IMG/VR virus record: IMGVR_UViG_3300027852_000052
Coordinates: 1 to 48,154 of that record
Strand: one strand, 5' to 3'
DNA length: 48,154 nucleotides
Source of the DNA: a virus
Below, piece by piece: positions 26,942-33,846 of the stretch. The position numbers and the translations under genes are program-made. The notes below the pieces were generated by a model, which was not told the origin of the DNA, ran no database searches, and saw only the letters and a list, made by a program, of their open reading frames with translations. The first letter of the stretch is position 1. Each line of letters starts with the position of its first letter.

Positions 26942-27165
26942 TTAGCTCCTCCTGGTCCCTTCATAATCTTTGTCACAAGACTGCACTGTATGCATCTATA
27001 CATCTCTATCGCAAGTCTCTCTTCTCTGCCACTGCGTGATAGTAATGCAGGTACAATTCTTATCACAGAAACAGTATTAAAATAGATACCATCACAGTTC
27101 TCACAGCTTACGCTTTCCAATTCCTCTATGTTGACACTTAAATTTTTGGGTGGACCACCATTCAT
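26938..27165 (-). CDS. Small zinc-finger-like protein (75 aa)
   Basis: 75 residues with two Cys pairs, CENC (~20-23) and CIQC (~57-60), which would form one zinc-binding site. AAGGAG lies 6 bases before ATG 27165, and the end overlaps the methyltransferase start by 4 bases (ATGA). Possibly a regulatory or DNA-binding partner. Family not recognised. Confidence 0.6.
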   Translation of the reverse strand: MNGGPPKNLSVNIEELESVSCENCDGIYFNTVSVIRIVPALLSRSGREERLAIEMYRCIQCSLVTKIMKGPGGAK

Positions 27166-27168
27166 AAT

Positions 27169-27408
27169 CTACTCCTTCTTCATTGCCATTAATTGTTTAT
27201 GGGTTATTCCAAGGGATTTTAGCAGTGCTTTTTCTTCAGGTGTGAGTTTTGGTAGGGAAGGGGACTTTCGTCCCCCACTCTTCTTTGGTTTGGATATACG
27301 AACAGATCTAAGCTCTTCGATACAAAAAGCTCTTGTTGACCTTATAAAGCATTCTGCTTCATCTTGGCTGAAGTCCAGAAAGTCTTTTTTCTGTTCGTAC
27401 AGTTTCAT
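27169..27408 (-). CDS. Unknown early protein (79 aa)
   Basis: 79 residues with helical ends and a basic, Pro/Gly/Lys-rich middle (RISKPKKSGGRKSPSLPKLT). The C-terminus has a short helix pair (TPEEKALLKSLGITHKQLMA) reminiscent of a small HTH, but this is weak. It overlaps the next upstream gene by 4 bases. Function unknown. Confidence 0.55.
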   Translation of the reverse strand: MKLYEQKKDFLDFSQDEAECFIRSTRAFCIEELRSVRISKPKKSGGRKSPSLPKLTPEEKALLKSLGITHKQLMAMKKE

Positions 27409-27932
27409 AGGGCCAACTCCTCTACCTTGTTATAGACCCGACCTTTGTATTTGTCGATCGTCAAGACAACCTTGACATCCATGCCGAGCCATTCCTGGTT
27501 CTCCAGAGCCTCCATAATAGCGTCCATGCTGTTCATGTCAATGCTCAAGCCCTTTGAAAACTCTTTCATTGCGTTGATCTTGTACTGACGTTTTGTCTGT
27601 TTCCCAGACTTTGTCATGATGACATCATCACCAGGCCGTGGAAGCCATACTTTGTAAATGTGAGTTGAGCCATCCAACGGGGTCTCTCCATCCGACATGA
27701 CGCCACCGTTATCATTCAATGTCACAGAAAAATCTATGGAGGCGCTCTTTCCGTTGTACTTTATCTCTGTAAGCGCTCCGGCATAGCCACCATTCGGAAC
27801 CAGCGGAGTAGGTTTATACTCATCCTCTACGTCGAATGATATATCAGTTGCATTTGTTTCTTCCTCTTCTGAGAAACCATCTTCTACGTCAAAACTTTCT
27901 TCTGTCGTTTCTTTGTCTTTTTTTCTGGTCAT
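27405..27932 (-). CDS. Probable single-stranded DNA-binding protein (DUF669-like)
   Basis: 175 residues. The acidic N-terminal tail (EESFDVEDGFSEEEETNATD) precedes a beta-rich body: GYAGALTEIKYNGKSASIDF, HIYKVWLPRPGDDV, GMDVKVVLTIDKYKGRVYN. The order of strands and the linked ATPase gene resemble DUF669-type proteins found beside Sak4 recombinases, which are proposed ssDNA-binding proteins. An acidic tail is also typical of phage SSBs, although there it is at the C-terminus. Inferred role: coating ssDNA for replication or annealing. Confidence 0.55.
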   Translation of the reverse strand: MTRKKDKETTEESFDVEDGFSEEEETNATDISFDVEDEYKPTPLVPNGGYAGALTEIKYNGKSASIDFSVTLNDNGGVMSDGETPLDGSTHIYKVWLPRPGDDVIMTKSGKQTKRQYKINAMKEFSKGLSIDMNSMDAIMEALENQEWLGMDVKVVLTIDKYKGRVYNKVEELAL

Positions 27933-28666
27933 TTTGTTTTTGTCTCCTTTGTTATTGCTTTGTTTAGTGTTTCCATCAGTGTGTTGTAATCGTTAGGAAT
28001 GTAATCTTTGAGTCTCTTTGTTTTGCCACTCCAACGACTTCTTGCCTTGGTTAATCCCACAGGCACTGTCTGTAGCCAATAAGTAGTTTTTCCCTCCTTT
28101 CTCTTCGTTGTTGAGTAGTATACTTCTGTAAACGCTCCAGGAAGAGTTTCTGGAAGGTTTCCAGTTAAAAGTGGGCGAATATCTATAACTGCGCCCTCCT
28201 TATCCATTAAGACATCCTTGTGACAGATGACTATCTTTAATCCTGGTAGGTTTGATATCTGCCTAAGCCTTCCAGCAATAAGGTTTTTTACAAGTCCGTA
28301 ATGCACATTCCATATCGGCCCATCTACCTCACTGCGTTGTGCGTTCAACTGTAATGCACGTTCCATAGCAAGATCTGTCATTAGTGTTGTTGAATCTATG
28401 ATAGTGGTTTTGTACTTTCCCTCCTTCATGTCCTTTTTGTGCTTGGTTAAGTCCTTCTCAAACTTCATCCAACCTGTAAAAGAGGTTTCATACTGTTCGT
28501 AGTCGAAATCCTTTCCATGATATGTCTCTATTCCTCTATCAAAGTCAAACACAAAACCGGGTGTTGGACAACTTGCTGCGAAGATGGATTTTCCTGTTCC
28601 ATATGGCCCAACAATCATGATGGAGTTGCTCTTTCCAACTGGTGATATATCCATTGCTGATGGCAT
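27929..28666 (-). CDS. Sak4-like RecA-fold recombination ATPase (AAA_24)
   Basis: 245 residues. Walker A GPYGTGKS at 20-27; Walker B region TTIIDSTT at ~85-92; sensor-type ICHKDV at ~150-155 and a basic C-terminal segment. The pattern and length fit the AAA_24/Sak4 group of phage single-strand annealing or RecA-like proteins. Neighbours (ssDNA-binding candidate downstream, Cas4-like nuclease upstream) form a standard phage recombination set. It overlaps the downstream gene by 4 bases. Confidence 0.8.
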   Translation of the reverse strand: MPSAMDISPVGKSNSIMIVGPYGTGKSIFAASCPTPGFVFDFDRGIETYHGKDFDYEQYETSFTGWMKFEKDLTKHKKDMKEGKYKTTIIDSTTLMTDLAMERALQLNAQRSEVDGPIWNVHYGLVKNLIAGRLRQISNLPGLKIVICHKDVLMDKEGAVIDIRPLLTGNLPETLPGAFTEVYYSTTKRKEGKTTYWLQTVPVGLTKARSRWSGKTKRLKDYIPNDYNTLMETLNKAITKETKTK

Positions 28667-28675
28667 GAGTCCCTC

Positions 28676-28957
28676 CTATAAGGTTAATCTCTCCTGCATA
28701 TTATGTAATAGGTCGTTCACATTATCCAACTTTACATAAACCACATTAAGATCACATATCACCGGACTTATTGGTTCACGGCGTGATTTATCTTCTTTAG
28801 TTTCTGGTGTGCCCTCTGCCAATATTGGAGATATGGCATCACACAAACTGAGCGCTGTTTTCATTACTTCATCTGCAAATGATGATATTCTGTGTATCTC
28901 ACTAATTACACCTATCTTTGCCTGTATATCTATGTTACTTTTTGGCTCGTCGTGCAT
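28676..28957 (-). CDS. Unknown helical early protein, paralogue A (93 aa)
   Basis: 93 residues, two long helices around a short loop with ILAEGTPETKED. It ends with NVNDLLHNMQERLTL. It shares size, helix layout and an ILAxxxG loop with the next gene (28993-29256), so the pair probably arose by duplication. A ribosome site AAAGGAGG precedes the ATG, and a degenerate dyad box lies at 28983-28993 just upstream. Confidence 0.6.
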   Translation of the reverse strand: MHDEPKSNIDIQAKIGVISEIHRISSFADEVMKTALSLCDAISPILAEGTPETKEDKSRREPISPVICDLNVVYVKLDNVNDLLHNMQERLTL

Positions 28958-28982
28958 AATCTATCCTCCTTTCTAATAAAAG

Positions 28983-28993
28983 TTGATTTTGTT
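28983..28993. promoter_or_regulatory. Degenerate dyad box (TTGATTTTGTT)
   Basis: This sequence, preceded by AATAAAAG, resembles the TCG-W5-CGA dyad with three mismatches. It occupies the expected place, just upstream of a leftward gene. It would not be called on its own. Confidence 0.35.
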
Positions 28994-29256
28994 TAGAGTA
29001 TCTCAGGAAGGTTTACTCTTTTATGTAAGTCTATTATGTTTAAGTGCAAACTAATTATATCAGAGTTAATACTTTGTAAATCGTAGAATAACTCTGACTG
29101 ACCTGCAATTGTGGGAGCATCTTTGCCAATTGTCCCATCTGGTGGTGCCAAGATATACTCAAGTTTCTTCACTAATTCCTTATGCGCATACATAGCTTCG
29201 TTTATTGACATACGAAGAGACGCACTTATCGCAATTATATTTTCTACATCTTTCAT
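28993..29256 (-). CDS. Unknown helical early protein, paralogue B (87 aa)
   Basis: 87 residues: helix (IIAISASLRMSINEAMYAHK), loop ILAPPDGTIGKDAP, then helix (LQSINSDIISLHLNIIDLHK). It matches the layout of the gene at 28676-28957. AAAGGAAAC precedes ATG 29256. A one-mismatch dyad box lies at 29281-29291. Confidence 0.6.
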   Translation of the reverse strand: MKDVENIIAISASLRMSINEAMYAHKELVKKLEYILAPPDGTIGKDAPTIAGQSELFYDLQSINSDIISLHLNIIDLHKRVNLPEIL

Positions 29257-29280
29257 ATTTTGTTTCCTTTCTAATAAAAG

Positions 29281-29291
29281 TCTATTTTCGA
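29281..29291. promoter_or_regulatory. Near-consensus dyad box (TCTATTTTCGA)
   Basis: One mismatch from TCG-W5-CGA, preceded by AATAAAAG, followed by TATTTTAA. It lies upstream of the leftward gene at 28993-29256. Confidence 0.5.
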
Positions 29292-29315
29292 TATTTTAAA
29301 ATCGTTTCTAAGCTC

Positions 29316-29399
29316 CTAAAATTTTCCGGCTAGGTAAGTACCTAAAAAGTTTTTAAAGCCGTTGTAGGCTAGGTTTTGTTCGATACGGGCAAGGTTCAC
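29316..29399 (-). CDS. Short coupled ORF, or frameshifted C-terminus of the preceding gene
   Basis: 27 codons from GTG at 29399, which overlaps the preceding stop as GTGA; the product would start MNLARIEQNLAYNGFKNF. The same frame is open for 36 residues upstream of TAG 29316-29318, and joins the preceding gene if one base is added or a -1 slip occurs at A5 (29418-29422). A hairpin (GGCAAGGT, 10-base loop, ACCTTGCC; 29389-29414) follows this run directly. Coding is likely; how it is started is unresolved. Confidence 0.4.
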   Translation of the reverse strand: MNLARIEQNLAYNGFKNFLGTYLAGKF

Positions 29400-29563
29400 T
29401 TTTCGACCTTGCCACTTTTTGAGGGTTTAAAGTGTCGAAATTCGATGTTTATCTCCTTTGAGAGCTCTTTTTGTTGTCTTAGAGCTATCTGTAGTCTGAT
29501 ATGCTTAAGCACTTTTCGTGCCCATATCTCTTTAGTTATTTGATCGTTACCCTCAAATATCAT
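29396..29563 (-). CDS. Small basic helical protein (55 aa) containing a dyad box
   Basis: 55 residues from ATG 29563 (GAGG 8 bases before); an ATG two codons earlier overlaps the upstream stop. The product is helical and basic (KEIWARKVLKHIRLQIALRQ). Unusually, a full dyad box with its GATAAA flank lies inside the gene at 29435-29445. It may be truncated by a frameshift: see the entry at 29316-29399. Function unknown. Confidence 0.55.
   Translation of the reverse strand: MIFEGNDQITKEIWARKVLKHIRLQIALRQQKELSKEINIEFRHFKPSKSGKVEK
29435..29445. promoter_or_regulatory. Dyad box 5 (TCG-W5-CGA), inside a small gene
   Basis: Perfect core TCGAAATTCGA with TTTATC four bases to its right (GATAAA on the - strand) and TTTAAA-like sequence to the left. 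It is the only perfect copy lying within a predicted gene. Confidence 0.7.
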
Positions 29564-29565
29564 GC

Positions 29566-30510
29566 TCATTCCTCTCCATACATAATATCTCTATCTGGGT
29601 GCTTTTTCAAGACATCCCAGGGTTCTAGTATAAACTCACCAAAACTTTCATAGTCGATATCAGGAAGCTCTTCAACTCTTACAGAGTCACAGATCGGGAG
29701 ATATGCACACTGACCATAGTTCGTGCATGCGTTTGTATCCATTGGGTAAATACCTGTTTGCATGCAACGAACAATCTCTCCGGCAGTATGCAAGAACGAC
29801 TGCCTCCAATTGTAGATATCCGTATCAGAGTAGATAATTGGAGTACGCATAAAGTTGATTGTTAACTTCCCATATGTGCCGTCCTTCTTTTTCCTGGAGG
29901 CCAACTGATGTATGTTTATTATACAACCCTGGGCCTCAACTTCATTAAGACACTGCGTGGCAAATGTGTAACCTTTCATTTGTGGGGACTTTTCTTGCGT
30001 AAAAGCTATCTTCTTGCATGGATATCCGGTGCTTTTATGATCCCATATCCACGGAGTACCATAGTCTTCGACCTGTAAGTCGATCATGCCAGAAAAATAC
30101 AGATCAACACTGTGTAACCCATATTTATCGATCTCTTCTGAAGATGGGTTCATCTTTATCTTGAAAGCCTTCTCTACGTCTTTTATTATAAGACCCTCAT
30201 CCTGGAACTCAGCCATATATTCAATATAAGCTTTGCCACAGTTTATCTCTGTTCGGTAGTCGTCGAAATAGGTTTTTCCTTCTGTTTCCCTTTTCCAGAC
30301 TTTTGCGCCTTGTTCTGCTGCTGCGTCTATAAAATTATCTTTTCCTTGCATCTTTGCCTTGTAATGACCCTCCATGTATCCATGCCAGGTGCTTCCGTAA
30401 CGAAGGGCAGTGCTTTTTTGTTGCTTTTGCAACCCCTTTGATCTCAGGTAATACATTGCAAGACATGTGCGTGCATCTGTCCTTCGTGTATTGTCTAATG
30501 TTAGTTCCAT
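29566..30510 (-). CDS. Cas4/RecB-like PD-(D/E)XK exonuclease with Fe-S cysteines
   Basis: 314 residues. RYGSTWHGYMEGHY (~37-50), GMID (141-144), WIWDHKST with D157 and K159, and QMKGY (177-181) are the PD-(D/E)XK nuclease motifs. Cys16 plus CTNYGQCAYLPIC (C262, C268, C274) match the four-cysteine iron-sulphur arrangement of Cas4/AddB-type exonucleases. It probably makes ssDNA for the Sak4-like ATPase encoded nearby. AAGGAG precedes ATG 30510. A strong intrinsic terminator stands directly upstream. Confidence 0.85.
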   Translation of the reverse strand: MELTLDNTRRTDARTCLAMYYLRSKGLQKQQKSTALRYGSTWHGYMEGHYKAKMQGKDNFIDAAAEQGAKVWKRETEGKTYFDDYRTEINCGKAYIEYMAEFQDEGLIIKDVEKAFKIKMNPSSEEIDKYGLHSVDLYFSGMIDLQVEDYGTPWIWDHKSTGYPCKKIAFTQEKSPQMKGYTFATQCLNEVEAQGCIINIHQLASRKKKDGTYGKLTINFMRTPIIYSDTDIYNWRQSFLHTAGEIVRCMQTGIYPMDTNACTNYGQCAYLPICDSVRVEELPDIDYESFGEFILEPWDVLKKHPDRDIMYGEE

Positions 30511-30522
30511 ATTTGCTCCTTC

Positions 30523-30556
30523 AAAGAAAAAAGGCGGAGAGCAAAACCCTCCGCCT
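30523..30556 (-). terminator. Intrinsic terminator inside the early unit
   Basis: On the - strand GGCGGAG (30549-30555) pairs with CTCCGCC (30533-30539) across a 9-base loop, followed by TTTTTTC. It separates the gene at 30575-30943 from the nuclease gene, whose ribosome site begins only ~10 bases later. It would limit read-through into the recombination and replication genes. Confidence 0.85.
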
Positions 30557-30574
30557 ATACGTATTCTAGTTTTT

Positions 30575-30943
30575 CTACATAGTTACTCCTAAGGTTTCCA
30601 GGAGCTTCAGTGCCCTGGCCTTTTCCTTCTCGGGAAGGTCATCCAGCTTGCTCTTGATCTCATCTTTTGATACACCGATTCCGGCATGTCCTCGGTGCCA
30701 TTCACCCTTCATCATGGACTCGTGGGTCGCCTTTATTGCATTGACTGCATCTTGTCCGGACAGCCCACTGGCTGCGTTTCCGAGCTTGATATTAAGGCCA
30801 AAGGGACCGAGTTTTTCTTGGATGGTTGCCGGGTATTTTGTGAAATCGAAGTTCATCTCTGTGGAGGTCACAAGTTCCGTTATAATAAGTTTATTTCCGT
30901 TTTCCTTGTCAAACTCCTTTTTTAACTTTCTTTCTTTCGCCAT
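30575..30943 (-). CDS. Unknown early protein (122 aa), paralogue of the gene at 39937
   Basis: 122 residues. After a basic start, the LIITELVTSTEMNFDFTKYP part, GLNIKLGNAASGLSG and the ESMMKGEW motif align in order with the 144-residue gene at 39937-40371 (DFKLKLM, SLIAGEW). GVSKDEIKSKLDDLPEKEKA near the C-terminus corresponds to the acidic helical end there. AAGGAG precedes ATG 30943. It is followed by a strong terminator. Function unknown; this may be the best expressed gene of its section. Confidence 0.65.
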   Translation of the reverse strand: MAKERKLKKEFDKENGNKLIITELVTSTEMNFDFTKYPATIQEKLGPFGLNIKLGNAASGLSGQDAVNAIKATHESMMKGEWHRGHAGIGVSKDEIKSKLDDLPEKEKARALKLLETLGVTM

Positions 30944-31040
30944 GTTTTATTCTCCTTATATGGGTTTATAAAATATGCATGAGTTTCTTTTCTCCCCCTT
31001 CTTTTCCTCACCTCCTTCGGGCAGGGATGTTCCCCATTGT

Positions 31041-31220
31041 TTATTCTCCATCATAATATTCCTTTTCGTATATACATCTATGGCACAAGCCTGTGATCTG
31101 ATGTTCCTGTTTGTTAAGATATAATCCTTCAGGAATTATCTCACTTCCACATCTGGGACAACGTCCCTCTTCTCTCATTTCTCTTTTCTTGGCCAGTGAT
31201 ATCTTTCTGTCTCTTTTCAT
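31041..31220 (-). CDS. Small zinc-ribbon protein (59 aa)
   Basis: 59 residues with GGAGG 7 bases before ATG at 31220. CPRC (~21-24) and CHRC (~46-49) form a zinc ribbon; a lysine/arginine-rich helix precedes it. It overlaps the end of the gene at 31141-31374 by 80 bases in another frame. A small DNA/RNA-binding or protein-contact role is plausible. Confidence 0.7.
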   Translation of the reverse strand: MKRDRKISLAKKREMREEGRCPRCGSEIIPEGLYLNKQEHQITGLCHRCIYEKEYYDGE

Positions 31221-31374
31221 CTTCTAACCTCCGACATTCTTCTTCTGTATATATCTTTACAGGCCCGTTGCAGTCTTGCTTTTGAAATCTTGGGGCCTTT
31301 GTAGGTAAGCCACGCTGGAATGACCACTCTTTTTTCTTCTGTTCCTCTCGGAATGTTTCTCGTATTTCATCCAT
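31141..31374 (-). CDS. Unknown basic early protein (77 aa)
   Basis: 77 residues from ATG 31374 (AAGG 8 bases upstream). It is basic and charged (EEQKKKEWSFQRGLPTKAP, EECRRLEDEKRQKD). The start overlaps the end of the preceding gene, and the last 27 codons overlap the zinc-ribbon gene. Such a long overlap is unusual, so this one is less certain than its neighbours. Confidence 0.45.
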   Translation of the reverse strand: MDEIRETFREEQKKKEWSFQRGLPTKAPRFQKQDCNGPVKIYTEEECRRLEDEKRQKDITGQEKRNERRGTLSQMWK

Positions 31375-31792
31375 TCTCCTCATCCTTAAATGGTAGTGAT
31401 TTTATTTCCGCCTCTGTTAATGGTCTTACAAGGGCATCATTTATCTCCTCTGGTGTATGGCCCTCTCTTACCATTAGCTGTATTTTCCTTGATCTCCTTA
31501 AGTCTCTACCAAGTGAGATTCTTTTTATCTTTCCTCCAGTAGTCTTCCTGTATGCCTGCATAGGATCATGGACTTTTTTGGTTACCATAACCCACCTTCG
31601 ACCATCACGAAAGGTCTTCTGAATGGATATCCTTGCCACAGAAATGGGGTCAAGGACATCCTTATCTTTTATGAGCTTTTTTATATCTAAATATATGCTC
31701 TGTTGTTCGTTCTTATTTTCACAGGGCAGGAAGAGGCTCTCGCCCAAGGATAGGTTTAATGCCTCTTCCGCCCAGTTCTCTAGAACTAGCAT
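31367..31792 (-). CDS. Unknown early protein (141 aa)
   Basis: 141 residues from ATG 31792 (GGGGAG 8 bases before); a TTG start seven codons earlier has no ribosome site. It has an acidic N-terminus (LENWAEEALNLSLGESLFLP) and a basic helical C-terminus (ISLGRDLRRSRKIQLMVREG). No motif I recognise. It overlaps neighbours on both sides. Confidence 0.55.
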   Translation of the reverse strand: MLVLENWAEEALNLSLGESLFLPCENKNEQQSIYLDIKKLIKDKDVLDPISVARISIQKTFRDGRRWVMVTKKVHDPMQAYRKTTGGKIKRISLGRDLRRSRKIQLMVREGHTPEEINDALVRPLTEAEIKSLPFKDEENG

Positions 31793-32160
31793 GGAGGGAC
31801 TCCCCGTAACCAATTTCTTCTTGCATCGAGTATCATATCAATAAGATCACATCTTGACTTAGTAGAAAGATACTCTTTACAATAAAGACATATGACTACA
31901 TCTGCAGTTTCAACCTTTTTCTTTTGAATCTGATCATATCCATCTCTTTCAATAGGTATACTTGTCACACAATCATCGTCTCCAAGCATTAAGAAATGTT
32001 GTAAAGACTGTGACCCGCACAGTTTGCATACGACCTTATATTGTAGACCATATTCAGTCTTTGGTTTTATTTTCTTTTTCTTTTCTGGAACAAGACCTAT
32101 TTTTATCGCAAGCCTTAATTCCTCTTCTGTCAGACTATCCATGTCTATATCCATACTCAT
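31786..32160 (-). CDS. Zinc-finger-like early protein (124 aa)
   Basis: 124 residues. Two Cys pairs, CKLC (~45-48) and CLYC (~91-94), are separated by a beta-rich region, suggesting one zinc site. The N-terminus has TEEELRLAIKIGLVPEKKKK, a helix with a Lys run. It overlaps the upstream gene by 4 bases. Possibly nucleic-acid binding. Confidence 0.6.
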   Translation of the reverse strand: MSMDIDMDSLTEEELRLAIKIGLVPEKKKKIKPKTEYGLQYKVVCKLCGSQSLQHFLMLGDDDCVTSIPIERDGYDQIQKKKVETADVVICLYCKEYLSTKSRCDLIDMILDARRNWLRGVPPC

Positions 32161-32546
32161 ATACCTCCTTTCATATAACTATCAATCTCTTCTTTTGAAA
32201 ACCCATCCTCTTCCATAAGTTCACGCATTCGCATCTCTCGTGACTCACTAGCCTCTGGTCGCCATATCTCAGTTTCTCCATCTGGATACACAAAGGTGGC
32301 TTCTGCAACAGCAACAGAGTCTGTTAGAGTTATAGTTACTTCAAACAGGTTTGATTCTTGGATTCCCTTTTTTGATATGATTACTTTTTCTGCGAGAGTT
32401 GGGTTAAACTTAGTCAGTTTGACCCTTTCTCTGTGAATGGCTACCCGGATTCTGTCTGCCTCTGCTGAGGTTGTCCTTTTTACAAGGCACGTTGTTCCGG
32501 GTGGGGACTCTATCACTTTTCTAAATAATTCCGCGATAGTACTCAT
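32157..32546 (-). CDS. Unknown early protein (129 aa)
   Basis: 129 residues, alpha/beta, with FEVTITLTDSVAVAEATFVY in the middle and helical ends (RMRELMEEDGFSKEEIDSYM). The first gene after the sigma70-type promoter at 32573-32601, so its start (AAAGGAAT before ATG 32546) is well placed. Function unknown. Confidence 0.6.
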   Translation of the reverse strand: MSTIAELFRKVIESPPGTTCLVKRTTSAEADRIRVAIHRERVKLTKFNPTLAEKVIISKKGIQESNLFEVTITLTDSVAVAEATFVYPDGETEIWRPEASESREMRMRELMEEDGFSKEEIDSYMKGGI

Positions 32547-32572
32547 CTTATTCCTTTCTTATTGAAAAATAC

Positions 32573-32601
32573 ATTGTACCCCACTTTTTGGGATATGTCA
32601 A
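32573..32601 (-). promoter_or_regulatory. Sigma70-type promoter
   Basis: On the - strand TTGACA (32596-32601), 17-base spacer, TACAAT (32573-32578). The spacer contains an inverted repeat CCCAAAAAGTGGGG that could be an operator. It drives the genes from 32546 leftwards. Confidence 0.8.
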
Positions 32602-32608
32602 GAAGTGT

Positions 32609-32842
32609 TTATTCCTTAATGGTCCCCTCTACAGACTTTCGTTTCTCATCCTCTACTTCTTTGTATGCCTTATAAGCATGAGCTATGCTGTTCTTGAAGG
32701 CTATGAGATCAGATTCATCTGCAACATAGATACAGAGTTCAGTATTATTTAACACAATAGCATGATGATATAGCGATGCTTTCATCTCACAGGTTGGAAC
32801 CTTTCCCTTGTCACAAAAATATGATGCACTATGACTTCTCAT
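32609..32842 (-). CDS. Unknown early protein (77 aa)
   Basis: 77 residues: beta-rich N-terminus with CDKGKVPTCEMKAS, then helix (FKNSIAHAYKAYKEVEDEKR). It overlaps the small gene upstream by ATGA. Its 3' end lies just before the promoter at 32573-32601. Function unknown. Confidence 0.55.
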   Translation of the reverse strand: MRSHSASYFCDKGKVPTCEMKASLYHHAIVLNNTELCIYVADESDLIAFKNSIAHAYKAYKEVEDEKRKSVEGTIKE

Positions 32843-33012
32843 TTCATCCTCCTCTTTCTGTTTAGTTTCATTGTCTTTCGCAGGTTCTTCTTATAAGTCT
32901 TGCTTCTTCCGTTGTGGTGGAAGCGACTTACAACAGCTAATGGGTTGTATGACGGCTCTTGCTGAAATTGCTTTTGGATTTCGTACATCATCCAACGAAA
33001 CATATCTTCCAT
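32839..33012 (-). CDS. Small basic protein (57 aa)
   Basis: 57 residues with GGGGAG 8 bases before ATG 33012. N-terminal amphipathic helix (FRWMMYEIQKQFQQEPSYN) and a C-terminal run of Arg/Lys (KKNLRKTMKLNRKRRMK). The stop overlaps the next start as ATGA. Could bind nucleic acid. Confidence 0.6.
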   Translation of the reverse strand: MEDMFRWMMYEIQKQFQQEPSYNPLAVVSRFHHNGRSKTYKKNLRKTMKLNRKRRMK

Positions 33013-33025
33013 GTTGATCTCCCCT

Positions 33026-33244
33026 TTAATATTTTAGGATAATTTTCTTTAGGCTATCCCAATTATCCAATAGTGTAGTTTGTATGGCACGTCTATCACT
33101 AACACCCCATTCAGAGAGGCATTTGCTCACCCATGATGCTATGTCATTTGCTCTTCGGTCTATTTCTTCATATTCTATTAATTCTGCCTCTGTTAAAAAC
33201 AATGTTCCGTCTTTTGCCTGCCAAGCGGATACTTTTCTATTCAT
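33026..33244 (-). CDS. Unknown early protein (72 aa)
   Basis: 72 residues. The first part, KVSAWQAKDGTLFLTEAELIEY, is a pattern seen in small phage proteins (strand, then short helix); the rest is helical (RRANDIASWVSKCLSEWG). GAGG precedes ATG 33244. Function unknown. Confidence 0.55.
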   Translation of the reverse strand: MNRKVSAWQAKDGTLFLTEAELIEYEEIDRRANDIASWVSKCLSEWGVSDRRAIQTTLLDNWDSLKKIILKY

Positions 33245-33245
33245 A

Positions 33246-33427
33246 CTATTTCTCCACCTCTTTTTTGACTACTGTGTAGCATGCGTTGATATACCTGAAT
33301 CCTAGATGATTCATTAAGGCAGCAAGCTTTTTGTCCAACTCATACACATGATTTCTTAAACTCTGCAGCTCTCTCTCTCATTGTTCAGTGCATATTTCAG
33401 TTTTAGTATTTCTTCCTTTCTGTTCAT
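33246..33427 (-). pseudogene. Small gene with 2-base slip in a (GA)n run
   Basis: ATG 33427 has GGGGG upstream, and the frame stops after 23 codons. If the GAGAGAGAGAG run (33369-33379) had two fewer bases, the frame would continue to TAG 33246-33248 as a coherent 59-residue helical protein (NNERELQSLRNHVYELDKKL, then LAALMNHLGFRYINACY). So the gene is either broken, phase-variable through the dinucleotide run, or misassembled here. Confidence 0.65.
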
Positions 33428-33443
33428 AATTACCCCCTTTTGT

Positions 33444-33459
33444 GCGCCCCGAAGGGCGC
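33444..33459 (-). other. C(UUCG)G tetraloop hairpin
   Basis: On the - strand GCGCCC-TTCG-GGGCGC. An extra-stable UUCG hairpin with a perfect 6-bp GC stem, placed between the stop of the gene at 33471 and the ribosome site of the gene at 33427. There is no T run, so it is more likely an mRNA stability or processing element (as in phage T4) than a terminator. Confidence 0.8.
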
Positions 33460-33470
33460 TGGATAAATGT

Positions 33471-33836
33471 TTATAAACCATCTACGAGTTTTGTCAACTC
33501 TTCGATAGACATGTCACGGAGATTGGCATCTTGTTTGTCTGCGATAATATCAAGAAGATGCTTCTTTCTTGCTCGTTTCTCGCTGGCCTTGCTACGTGCC
33601 TGTATCTCTTCAAGCCTGGTTAAAACAACATAGCGCAGAATAGCTATTTTGCAGGAAAGGTCTTCATCTGTTCTTGTTTTGCTTAGAAGGCTTTCTTCAC
33701 CCTCCCTTGTTTGTATTGACTTTAGGTTTCTGTGCATTACGTCTACATCTTTCAAAGGGATATCCCACAGGTCTTCTGTTACGCATATTCCCTTATAATC
33801 AAAACGATACTTTCTTCTTGTTGCTTTCTCAAACAT
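33471..33836 (-). CDS. Conserved-type phage early protein (121 aa)
   Basis: 121 residues from ATG 33836 with AAGGAGG 6 bases before; an upstream in-frame extension lacks a site. It begins FEKATRRKYRFDYKGICVTE and continues EDLWDIPL, a start recognised in many phage genomes, and ends SIEELTKLVDGL. The middle holds a coiled basic helix (EIQARSKASEKRARKK). The family is widespread but of unknown function. Confidence 0.65.
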   Translation of the reverse strand: MFEKATRRKYRFDYKGICVTEDLWDIPLKDVDVMHRNLKSIQTREGEESLLSKTRTDEDLSCKIAILRYVVLTRLEEIQARSKASEKRARKKHLLDIIADKQDANLRDMSIEELTKLVDGL

Positions 33837-33846
33837 TTTTACCTCC

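Noticed and set aside
29380-29420. GGCAAGGT/ACCTTGCC hairpin followed by ACTTTTT on the + strand as a terminator
   Set aside because: No + strand transcription is expected here and the T run is short and offset; more likely linked to the frameshift site.
30944-31040. Possible 29-codon basic ORF (GTG near 31001 on the - strand)
   Set aside because: Ribosome-site-like AGGAGG touches the start codon with no spacing and the frame runs into the next gene; not supported.
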